A stretch of DNA of 64,000 nt from Blastomussa wellsi (taxonomy: Eukaryota > Cnidaria > Anthozoa > Scleractinia > Plerogyridae): positions 8,814,520 to 8,878,519 of the forward strand of contig OX393573.1 in the NCBI GenBank assembly GCA_947652115.1. The letters are read 5' to 3'. Shown one piece after another: positions 21,060 through 28,922 of this stretch. Each line of letters starts with the position of its first letter. Positions within the stretch are counted from its first letter, which is position 1. The notes beneath the pieces were generated by a model. It saw only the letters and a program-made list of their open reading frames with translations, was not told where the DNA came from and did not search any database. The position numbers and the translations under genes are program-made.

Positions 21060-21716
21060 CTGCGGCGGCAGCTTCAGTGTGCTGTCTTTGTCAAATACTT
21101 CTCGAGATATTCCGCAACCTGTTGTCGCACACCACACTGCAAAGTTCAGCTGCTGTTCCCAGAAAGACATATCTGGCCTCGCCAGCCATTTTTTCGCGGG
21201 CTTTGACGTTTCGAACTTCAGTTGTTCCTTGGTAAATATCTCTCTGAACTTTGTTGTAAAATACTGATCAGGGGTGACATAAATTTTGATTGCTTTGTTG
21301 AATATTTTTTTCAAACTCGGCGCCGCGTCATGAAATTCAACTGCTGGAACCGCCAGCGAACTTTTTTCTGTGCGGGGCGTTAACTGGAAAGGGAAGCCGT
21401 CAACTTCAACGTCAGCCAAACCCAGCGTTCTTTTCATTCCTGCACTCCAATATTTTGAATCTGAACCGAATACGCTTTGTAGACTGCCTTCACCCTCTTT
21501 GTAAAATATTTCAGCTGTTGCTGAATGGTCCGGTGCAAAAAATACCTGTGCTTCAAATTGGCTTTTGTCTGCCCTCGGGAACCGTGCAGAAAAAGCGGCC
21601 CACGCTTTGACTTGTGCAAGCTTCGCATTTGTGGAGATGCTGCCAGCCTGCGCTATTTTTCCGAGATAGTCAAACACAAAAGAATCTTGTTTGCTTGGGG
21701 TTTTCCAGTTGTTCAT
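21060..21716 (-). pseudogene. Large structural-type Polinton protein, N-terminal part
   Basis: Starts MNNWKTPSKQDSFVFDYLGK at 21716 and stays open for about 215 codons, with FSARFPRADKSQFEAQVFFA, IKIYVTPDQYFTTKFREIF and SFWEQQLNFAVWCATTGCGI. It then meets the inserted tyrosine-recombinase element. The continuation is at about 16950-15951. Full length would be about 560-600 residues. Divergent from the penton-like gene at 21769. I do not recognise the fold; it is not the double jelly-roll capsid, which is at 13314-14569. Confidence 0.6.
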
Positions 21717-21768
21717 TTTCTTTTTTCCTGTTATTTTTCAATTGAAAATTTGCACACAACAAAATAAA
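21717..21768. promoter_or_regulatory. 52-bp divergent intergenic region (structural / penton genes)
   Basis: An A/T-rich spacer between two divergent ATGs (21716 minus, 21769 plus), with a TTTTTCAATTGAAAA inverted repeat at its centre (about 21734-21748). It probably holds both promoters. Confidence 0.4.
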
Positions 21769-22437
21769 ATGGTTGTGCTTACAATTGTCACAAAAGAAAA
21801 CGATCACACTGTTTACTTTGAAAATTCAATTCAGAACCCGAGTTATATCAGACTGTTGAGTTGTTCACTATATAACTCGTGGAACAACTTAAGAGAAACG
21901 GGGAAAGTGTTAGTAAAGTTTGGACAGTCAAGAAAAGAAGAAACTCTTATGCTACCTGGCAACTATTCTCTTGAAAGTATACAAAACTTTTTCAACGAAG
22001 GTTTCAAAGATAAAATATTTTCTGCAAAGATGGGCCCATTCGGGAGAACACTTATCATAACCCCAAACAAAGAAAAAAATGTCACAGATTTTGATATAAG
22101 CGACAAAATGAAAAAACTTTTTGATATTGTCGCCAAAAATGACACGCAAATAACCATCTATGGTTTAAAAACTGAGAACTTTTATTTCATCAATTGCGAT
22201 TTAGTGGACAGAGGGCAGAACCTTTTCAACGGCAATAACTCAAGTGTTCTTGCGAGCTTTGATATAAAAGGCAAACCTTATGAAAAAGTTTCTTATCAGA
22301 GCGGAGAACAACATGTTTTGAGAGACACAAATAAAACCAGAGAAGTTCGAAGTTTAAATATCTCAGTTAAAAATGAAAATGGTAAACTGTTTGACTTTCA
22401 TGGGTTCCCAATTTATTTCCTTTTAGAAATAAATTGA
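21769..22437 (+). CDS. mCP: Penton-like minor capsid protein (single jelly-roll)
   Basis: A 222-residue intact frame. Features matching Polinton minor capsid (penton base-like) proteins are SYIRLLSCSLYNSWNNL near the N-terminus, a turn region LPGNYSLESIQNFFNEG, then FYFINCDLVDRGQNLFNG and SVLASFDIKGKPYEKVSYQ. The end is RSLNISVKNENGKLFDF and FLLEIN. Such proteins form the five-fold vertices of predicted Polinton virions. It is one of the few unbroken structural genes here and is followed 12 bases later by another plus-strand gene. Confidence 0.75.
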   Translation: MVVLTIVTKENDHTVYFENSIQNPSYIRLLSCSLYNSWNNLRETGKVLVKFGQSRKEETLMLPGNYSLESIQNFFNEGFKDKIFSAKMGPFGRTLIITPNKEKNVTDFDISDKMKKLFDIVAKNDTQITIYGLKTENFYFINCDLVDRGQNLFNGNNSSVLASFDIKGKPYEKVSYQSGEQHVLRDTNKTREVRSLNISVKNENGKLFDFHGFPIYFLLEIN

Positions 22438-22449
22438 AATTATTATACC

Positions 22450-23055
22450 ATGTCTTCGTCAAATGTGTTACCGAGTGCTCCACCTATTTATCCAGAGCTT
22501 CCCATTGAAAGAACCGAAAATTTCCGGCTAAGTGAGATAAGCAAAATTGAAAAAGAAATCTCCGATGAGGTTGAACACCGTAGACTTGTATTGAAAAAAT
22601 ACAAGAAAGCCCGGAAAGTGATTCACTATTCTGCGGTCTCTCTCGGCGTTGCAAGTGTCGCCCTGTCTTCAGGAGCCGTCGCATCTTCTTTGACTGGCGT
22701 TGGAATTGTAGTCGGAGCGCCTGTCGCTGGAATAGCTGCGCTCTTTGGGTTTGCTTCAACAGGCTTGTCTATTGTGAACAGAAAGCTTGAAAGGAAAGTC
22801 AAAAAACATACGAAAATTCAAGCTTTGGCTCAAGCAAAACACGACTCTATAAAAAAACTCTGTATCTCAAGCTCTCGATGACGGCAATGTTTCTGACGCT
22901 GAATTCAAACAAATAACACGTGAAATGCAAAAATATCGTGAATTAAAAATAAACCAACCGATTCACCGAATATTGAAACGATAAAAAAACAAATTCGCCA
23001 CGAACTTCGGGAAGAACTTCCGGAAAAAAACTGTCGGCGTCCAGCGCAAATTTGA
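22450..23055 (+). pseudogene. Polinton membrane protein with Ala/Gly-rich double hydrophobic segment (frameshifted)
   Basis: Starts MSSSNVLPSAPPIYPELP; a charged helix (IEKEISDEVEHRRLVLKK) follows, then two hydrophobic Ala/Gly/Val segments (about residues 58-108). A basic region, LERKVKKHTKIQALAQAKH, follows. The first frame ends at 22881. A second frame from about 22865 continues plausibly (VSDAEFKQITREMQKYREL), and a third ends near 23055. The organisation (helix, two membrane segments, helix) recalls SLATT-like small membrane proteins, but that is a weak comparison. Last plus-strand gene before the right terminal repeat. Confidence 0.5.
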
Positions 23056-23394
23056 ACTAAACTTTTGAGTCAAAAAAATAAAAATATATCTCTCTGTTTT
23101 AAAAAAGTAGACCTCTGGTTGCCCTGCGAAAAAAAAAAGTTTCCAACGTGTTTCAAATTGAAGATTGACAGAACTTTGAAAAATGCTTCTGCTTTTCCAC
23201 ACGCTTTTCTGTATTTACAAGGAACTTTCAACACCCGTTTGGCAGAGCGAGGTCAGACGGATAACACAACAAGTTGTTGAGACAATGTCCGAGGTGGGTT
23301 CTGCTCGACAGTTCGATCGTGCGCTTTGAGCAGCACGGTTCACACCCTAAAATATTTCACTGTCGTTAAAAATTTGATAGTCGAGGAAGTGTTT
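23056..23394. other. Spacer before right terminal repeat, no clear gene
   Basis: A/T-rich DNA with an open frame of 71 codons (23065-23280) that shows no recognisable feature. It may be an eroded gene, but I cannot support a product. Confidence 0.4.
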
Positions 23395-23813
23395 GTCTCC
23401 AGTTTTTCAGCACGAGGCAAACGTTCTTTGGCTTCCGGAGGAATCCGAATTTCAATTTGTTCAAACAGTTTTTCAATATCAATTTCCGCGAGTGCTTGTT
23501 CTATATCCTGCCACGTTTCAGCCATTTTTGATGCAAATTTCTGGTTGTTTTAATAATGGTGTATATCTCTAATTGGATGGAAATCTCTAAATGCTTGATC
23601 TTTTTTGGACTCCGCCACTTCTGTCTAATTGATAGAACCTGATAGTGAAGTAGTAATCTCGGGTTTTAACAAATACAACCTCGGAGCTCAACCGTTTACA
23701 CATCTTCGCCCAAGTGGAAGAAGCGAGCAAAAAGCGAGCTTCTTTCGCTTGGGCGAAGATGTGTAAACGGTTGAGCGACGAGGTGGTATTTGTTAAGCCC
23801 CGAGATTACTACT
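23395..23813 (-). repeat. Polinton 1 right terminal inverted repeat
   Basis: Inverted copy of the left repeat but lacking the 240-bp block that holds the cysteine-rich gene. The inner part contains a second copy of the polymerase start (TWQDIEQALAEIDIEKL), ending by about 23395. The outermost 165 bases (23649-23813) form the terminal palindrome. Confidence 0.85.
23649..23813. repeat. Terminal palindrome of Polinton 1, right
   Basis: AGTAGTAATCTCGGGTTTTA at 23649 pairs with CCCCGAGATTACTACT ending at 23813. The arms are about 75 bases long, around a GAGCAAAAAGCGAGC-type loop. It mirrors 460-619. Confidence 0.85.
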
Positions 23814-24010
23814 ATATCTAAACTAAATGCTATACAATGTGAAAAGATGGTTATGAAGGGGTTTGTGTGTTTTTGTTTGTCTGTGTGTGAATTAATTATT
23901 ATTATAATTTTTTTCTTTCTTTCTCTGTACTAAGTTAAGTTAAAGTGTATGTTTAAACTGTATGTTATAATTGGAAAATCAATAAATATCATTAAAATAC
24001 AAAAAAAAAA
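23814..24010 (+). mobile_element. LINE 3' UTR, right part, with poly(A) end
   Basis: Starts with the ATATC duplication, then A/T-rich non-coding DNA with a TTTCTTTCTTTCTC tract, and AATAAATATC followed by a ten-base poly(A) run at 24001-24010. I infer that it is the rest of the LINE interrupted at 459. The LINE in turn lies in Polinton 2, whose sequence starts right after the poly(A). Confidence 0.55.
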
Positions 24011-24162
24011 CAGCTATAGAAGAGCAAACTCCAACGGAGCAAACGGAATCTGAACCAACGCCAACGGTTGGCTCCGGCAGTGAGTCACATGATGTGAACA
24101 AAATAGCTGTCGCTGTTGGCGCGATTGCAGTTGCGGGTTTGGCATTCTTGTCATTTCGTTAA
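24011..24162 (+). pseudogene. C-terminus of large structural-type protein (Polinton 2)
   Basis: About 50 codons: a Thr/Glu/Pro linker, then NKIAVAVGAIAVAGLAFLSF and stop, matching the end of the gene at 15951. It is truncated at its left by the LINE insertion. Its stop again overlaps the convergent coiled-coil gene stop in GTTAAC. Confidence 0.65.
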
Positions 24163-24960
24163 CGCTGCTTCTTGATATAGGTCTCGACCATAAAGCCCAC
24201 AACAGCCAAAATCAGCAGCCAGGTGTGCTCAGCGAGAAAACCGATGGCCTGACCAGCGGCTTTGAAGAGGAAACTCACAATCGAGCCAATGACACCTGGC
24301 AGAGCAGTTGCAAACTTTGAGCCAACATCTTTTAGACCTTTTCCCAACGCTTTGCCGGTGGCCTTCAAGGAGTTGGTAATGGCGCCAATAACAGCACCAA
24401 TCGTGGCACCAGCAGCAAGAAAGATGGCTGTAACTGTCACGCCATATTTTTTGAAGATCTCTTTGACCATCTCACGAAGTGGAAGCGCTCTTTCTCTTTC
24501 CTCAATCTGCGTTTGCAAACGCGCGAGCTCCTCGGTTCTTTCCGCAACTGAGGTGAGGCGTTCTCATCGTTGATGATTTTCTGATCTTCCACATTTTGTC
24601 GTTGAAGGTCGGATTCTTGCTTACGCAGTTCATCCAACGTTCTTGTTTCGTTGAGCCTTTTTCCATGGTGTTTCTTTCGCTCTCTTTGGCCGCGAGGCTT
24701 GCCCTGAATTGGTCGATTCAGCTTTGTTCTTTGGCTTTACTTTTTGCTTGTTTTTCAAGAGCTGCCACCTCTTTTTTTGCATTTTCAAAATCTGTTTTAA
24801 GATTTTTTATCAGTTGCTGCTGTCTCCGCAGTTCTGCCTCACTTTCAACATTCGAACCATGTTCATCTTGTAACCCATCAAGCCTTGCTTGAGTTTGTAC
24901 ACTTCTGTTTCTCAGATTTTGAACCTATTGAGTAGCTTTTTCCTTTTCTGCAGCAATTTT
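24159..24960 (-). pseudogene. Coiled-coil / membrane protein remnant (Polinton 2)
   Basis: The last 120 codons (24518-24159) are intact and match 15634-15954: VKEIFKKYGVTVTAIFLAAG, then AEHTWLLILAVVGF. Upstream, coiled-coil segments (ELRKQESDLQRQN, KNLKTDFENAKKEV type) lie in several frames to about 24960. The N-terminal half and the divergent spacer are missing; a single deletion appears to have removed both gene starts. Confidence 0.6.
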
Positions 24961-24972
24961 TTCAGCAAGCTG

Positions 24973-25486
24973 ATGGTGAAGTACGCGGGCACCATAGTGC
25001 AGGACACGGTGTGGTATGACATCTTCAAGATCTGGAGATCTGGGCGGACCTTTTCCTCTCGCAGGAGGATCGGGACAACATGCTGCTGCATGGCATTCAG
25101 AGTGAGGACCTTTTGCTCAAACGCTGGGGATAAGAAATCCACGGGTATTGCCACGGAAAAAGCGCTGAACAATGTTTTCGGAACGAAATACCCAATCAGA
25201 CTGGACCACCAGATTCTGCCGCTGCTTTGTCAAGACAATAACGCCGCACATGAATCTGATGAAGTTCTACACCGATGACAAGGTCGGGCTTTTCATCGAT
25301 TTGCGATCAATGGCAGATCAGTCGATGCACGGCAGTGGCACGCGCCTAGAGAACACCAAAGACGAGGTCCAGCTTGAGCTCGAGAGGAACACCAGTGGAT
25401 CAGACAATGCGAACTGCCACGTTTTGGTTATCAGTGACTCTTAGATGAACATATTGGGGTAGCAATTAGAATCTGTGCAATACTGA
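24973..25486 (+). pseudogene. MCP: Major capsid protein remnant (Polinton 2)
   Basis: Begins inside the gene (MVKYAGTIVQDTVWYDIFK). It contains frameshifts and has lost the middle 200 or so codons between RLDHQIL and DKVGLFIDLRSMADQSMHGS. The C-terminal part keeps ELERNTSGSDNANCHVLVIS, with in-frame stops near 25442 and 25469 and a final TGA at 25484. It supplies the comparison showing that a stop normally separates the capsid gene from the ATPase. Confidence 0.75.
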
Positions 25487-25493
25487 TATAGAA

Positions 25494-25909
25494 ATGGATC
25501 CCAGAAACATTCGCATATAACAAGACTTTTCATCGCTTCGCTGAGGCATGAACCATGGTTGAAGCTTGTTTGCTGGTTTTTGGAGGGCACCAACGCGCTC
25601 ATAATCCTCGATGACTGCGCAGCCTCGAAAGATGTAAACAAGCGCACAGGCCAGCTGGTCAATCTCGCATTCAGCGCTCGCCACACAGGACTAAGCCTGT
25701 GGGTGCTCACCCAAAAGATGACCAGCATCACAGCTACTTTCCGCGAAAACGTAGCTGCAATTGTGCTTTTTTACACTCCCTCATGGAAGACTTTGAAAGC
25801 GGTTTTTGAAGATTACGCCGGCGAACTTTCTCAAAATGAGTACAAGGAATATATTTCAATGTTGAAAAAAAGTACGTTTGCCTTCCTTGTGTTCTCACTT
25901 ACGGAATAA
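25494..25909 (+). pseudogene. ATP: Packaging ATPase remnant (Polinton 2)
   Basis: The first codons (from ATG 25494) are joined to a later part; the Walker A region is deleted. Walker B (ALIILDD) and the SLWVLTQKMTSITATFRENV segment remain, to the stop at 25909. It shows the uninterrupted sequence at the site where Gypsy A entered the Polinton 1 copy. Confidence 0.75.
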
Positions 25910-25947
25910 AATTGAAACTCAATTAAAAAATTAATAACATATACAAA

Positions 25948-26486
25948 ATGACGACCCCATCAACGAGCGCAAACTGGGTAGCAACCGAAGACTCCATAAT
26001 GACCGATATTTTGGCCTCGCTTGAAGCTGAGCCAACGAGCGCGCCCGACAATGTCTTAGCAGTAGCTTCGACGGAGCCTGATATTCCTGCTCTCCGTGAG
26101 CAGCTGGCAACACTTGTTTCATCGGGCAAGACCAAAGAGACAATAGGTGTGCAGTTGACTCACGAACAGGATAAGCGATTAAACGACAAGGATGTTGAAA
26201 AATACTTGAAAAGGTATGAGGCATATGTGAGCTCAAAAACAAACGATACTCTGGTAGATACGTTGAAGCTTTGCAAAATGAGCTTAAAAATTACTACATA
26301 ATAACCAAAGATCTGTCCAACCTTGCTGGCAACCTTTCTTTGAGGTGTGGCAGGCTACTCCCTGTTGCCAACGTGGCGCTGGTTACCGCGAAACACATCG
26401 ATTTCGAAAGTACAAAGAAAATTGCAAGCGAGCTCACCAATGATTCCTCACCAATTCCTGAGGATTACGCAGCAACTACTGAATAA
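25948..26486 (+). pseudogene. Homologue of the 7757-8280 gene (Polinton 2)
   Basis: MTTPSTSANWVATEDSIMTD, then LEAEPTSAPDNV and DIPALREQLATLVSSGK match the Polinton 1 gene. A frame change near 26280 separates the two halves, and the end is DYAATTE. Function unknown. Confidence 0.6.
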
Positions 26487-26561
26487 TTACTCAGAAATAG
26501 TCAGCAATTCCTCACAAAAAATTATTTTCTCAATTAAATATATTTTTGTTTTCATGTAACT

Positions 26562-26951
26562 ATGGCTGAAGAACAGCAACAGCAACCGTCCGCTCAAGCA
26601 ATCTCTGAACCACAGGTAAGCCAAGTAACTTCACCAACTCCGGCAACAAGGCCTGCCAAAAATCCCAAGCGAGTTACTGCTGGAAAACTCACGGCTGAGA
26701 AAACAAGGCAGGCCCGCGAAGCACAGAAAAAAGTTTATCTCGAGGCTACTGCCATAATTGAGGAGAGAAGGAAAAAATCTGCGCCTGCTCCTGAGCCGGC
26801 TCCAGAGACCGCACCAGAGCCCGCTGCAACTGATTCCAAAGTTTCAAATGGTCTCAGCACAACCCAAACGAATTCTATCATTGGAATTGGCGCTACGCTT
26901 GTTACGACTTATGTCAAGCGCGAAGACATAAAAGCCTTTTTAAGAAAGTAA
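26562..26951 (+). CDS. Homologue of the 7223-7686 gene (Polinton 2)
   Basis: A 129-residue open frame: MAEEQQQQPSAQAISEPQ, a basic patch, a Pro/Ala/Glu linker, a hydrophobic stretch (TNSIIGIGATLVTTYV) and KREDIKAFLRK. The stop at 26949 is followed in the same frame by a Pro-rich stretch that resembles the tail of the Polinton 1 protein, so the stop may be a later mutation. Confidence 0.55.
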   Translation: MAEEQQQQPSAQAISEPQVSQVTSPTPATRPAKNPKRVTAGKLTAEKTRQAREAQKKVYLEATAIIEERRKKSAPAPEPAPETAPEPAATDSKVSNGLSTTQTNSIIGIGATLVTTYVKREDIKAFLRK

Positions 26952-27040
26952 CCGGTTACTGCACCGTCACCTGCACCGGAACCCGCGCCACAGGTGAGGA
27001 TGCAACCATCTCCGCAGCCATCAAGAATACCGCAGGCCAA

Positions 27041-27215
27041 AAGTACCAGAAAGAACCAGACTTCCAACTGTTAGCGATAAGCATCGCAGCGGTTTCAGGC
27101 ATTGGCTTAATTTGGGGGGCATTCACGTACAATTGCCTTAAAACTATCTTTTGGATTGCCAAAAATCCTGATCATTTCAAAGAAGTATTTGAGGAGGAAG
27201 AAGGCGAGAAATAAT
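27041..27215 (+). pseudogene. Homologue of the 6826-7176 gene (Polinton 2)
   Basis: Contains LLAISIAAVSGIGLIWGAF, a membrane segment, and TIFWIAKNPDHFKEVFEEEE. The start codon region is lost in a fusion with the preceding Pro-rich sequence, and the coiled-coil tail is short. Confidence 0.5.
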
Positions 27216-27250
27216 TTTAATTAATTTTTTTTCTCTTCTCTATAACCAAC

Positions 27251-27471
27251 ATGTCCGACAACAAGCTCGTGAAAACAGTTATGGATGTTGCCACCCTTGC
27301 CGGCCTCGCTGCTGGCATAGGCTGGGTTGCCAAAAAACGTTCAGGAAAAGTTTTACAGGTGATCCTTCTTATTCTATCGAAAACTACGCAATGTTTACAG
27401 CTGTAATGGCGGGGAGCGTTGCACTCAAACAGTATCTTGAGGACCAGAAAATCCTTCCCACCAACGCCTAA
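27251..27471 (+). pseudogene. Homologue of the 6578-6799 gene (Polinton 2)
   Basis: MSDNKLVKTVMDVATLAGLA matches the start of the Polinton 1 gene. A frame change near 27340 interrupts it, and the second frame ends YLEDQKILPTNA at 27471. Confidence 0.55.
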
Positions 27472-27516
27472 AATTCTGTATTTGAAAATACCTCTGATAA
27501 TATATAATCACGAAGC

Positions 27517-27926
27517 ATGGCAAGTATCGCGATTATGGTTGGCGGGGCTGCGTTGAACGCAGCGGCTTTTATCCGCGGTAATTATCTCGCGGTGACAAAG
27601 CAGCGCAAGAAGAAAAAGTGCGCCATGATAAAGCTCTCGAGGCGTATGAAGCTGCATACGCAAAATACACACGTGACCGCACCAAACTTCTCGACTGGAT
27701 TGCGACAAACGCGCAAATAAAGGAGGAGACCAAGCAGAACTTCGCCAACACTGACTACGCCTTCAAACTCTACAACTAGGCGCATCCTGAAGAACGAATT
27801 ATACCTCCCAAAGAGCCCAAGTTCTCTGATTTCTATCGGCCAAGAGAGCAGCAGAAAAATGGTGAACTCGTGTTCGTGGGCGCCGGGGCGCTCGCTCTGG
27901 GCTACGCAGCCTTCCGGTTGCTTTAA
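27517..27926 (+). pseudogene. Homologue of the 6107-6532 gene (Polinton 2)
   Basis: MASIAIMVGGAALNAAAFIR start; a frameshift near 27590 and a TAG near 27778 break it. The end FVGAGALALGYAAFRLL type segment is kept. Confidence 0.55.
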
Positions 27927-27950
27927 ACATTTCCTTACCTACATAGCGCG

Positions 27951-28922
27951 ATGGATGCAAAACTCGCAAAGATATACTACGGCCCTGGGGGATATCGAAA
28001 AGGTATTGCCGCGATCAAAAAATTATCCGACGCCGCCAAGGTACCAGAAGACACCACAAAAAGAGTGGCTGGTCAAGCAAGCCCTCTGGCAGATATACCT
28101 GCCCGCTCCAAGGCGCATTCCTCGACCAAAATTCGACGTGTCCACATCCAACGCAGTCCACCAAGCGGACCTTCTTTTTCTGCCACACGATAAACTGCCC
28201 CGCGGGCGCAAAGTTTTCAAATACGCGCTGGCCGTTGTAGACGTGACCAGCCGCTTCAAAGAGGCCGAACCCTTGACTTCGAAAAATTCTGATGAGGTCG
28301 CCCAGCCCTTCCAGAAGATTTACAAGCGCGCGCCTCTCAAATGGCCTCAACTGCTGCAGGTTGACCCCGGGCGCGAATTCATGGGCGCCGTTATAAAAGA
28401 CATGGAAAATCACAAAACCTTTATCCGGCGCGGGCGCGTTGACATTCACCTCGACCAGGCCATTGTTGAACGTTTCATCCGCACCGTTGTCGAGCGCTTG
28501 TTCGGGCACCAGTACGCCGTGGAAATGCGACTCCCTGAGGGCCAGCGGTCCACTGCGTGGGTGAAAAGACTTCCTGCAGTTGTTGCCGCTTTGAACAACG
28601 AGGTAACAAGCCTTATCGGCAAGAAGCCCGCAGAAGCTATCAAAGAAAAAGCTGTTTATTCCAAACCATCAACACCTTATTTTCGGCCTGTTGGGAAGGC
28701 CGAAAAATCCTCCCCTCTCTTGTCCAAGTTCGCTATCTCTACTATCCGGGTGAGCTTGAAGGGGGCGCAAGAAGGGCCACAGATCCAATATGGTCGTTGA
28801 AAGTTTACAACATTGAAAGATCTTTTTCCAAACCAGATCAAACCGTTCTCTACTATTTGCGCGACTGGCCCAAGCGCGGCTTTGTGCGTGAAGAGCTGGT
28901 GGTTGTCCCTCCAAACACATAG
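27951..28922 (+). pseudogene. INT: Integrase, frameshifted (Polinton 2)
   Basis: Starts MDAKLAKIYYGPGGYRKG. Frame changes near 28060 and 28730 break an otherwise long open core with VHQADLLFLPHDKLPRG, LQVDPGREFMGAV and QAIVERFIRTVVERLFG, so the DDE positions are conserved. The stop TAG (28920-28922) directly abuts the reverse-strand stop of the polymerase (28923-28925). Closely similar to the integrase at 5106-6086. Confidence 0.8.

Larger units (their letters stand above)
16950..21060 (-). mobile_element. Tyrosine-recombinase retrotransposon (DIRS/Ngaro-like) inside Polinton 1
   Basis: A 4.1-kb insertion between the two halves of the large structural-type gene. On the minus strand it carries a zinc knuckle, RT plus RNase H, then a tyrosine recombinase, the order of DIRS/Ngaro elements. 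I could not identify the split or inverted terminal repeats, so both edges are estimated from where the interrupted protein stops and resumes, give or take about 40 bases. No target duplication is seen, as expected for this class. The stretch 16951-17355 is A/T-rich and non-coding, with TTTATCG repeats at 17160-17178. Confidence 0.75.
460..23813. mobile_element. Polinton 1 (Maverick), complete 23.35-kb element
   Basis: A self-synthesising virus-like DNA transposon. The ends are inverted repeats beginning AGTAGTAATCTCGG, and ATATC is directly repeated at 455-459 and 23814-23818, fitting the 5-6 bp duplications known for Mavericks. The gene set is diagnostic: type-B DNA polymerase, retroviral-type integrase, FtsK/HerA-like packaging ATPase, double jelly-roll major capsid protein and penton-like protein. 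Two retrotransposons are nested inside (8575-12974 and about 16950-21060), leaving roughly 14.8 kb of Polinton sequence. Almost every long gene has at least one frameshift or stop, so the copy looks inactive. I did not recognise an adenain-like cysteine protease. Confidence 0.9.
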
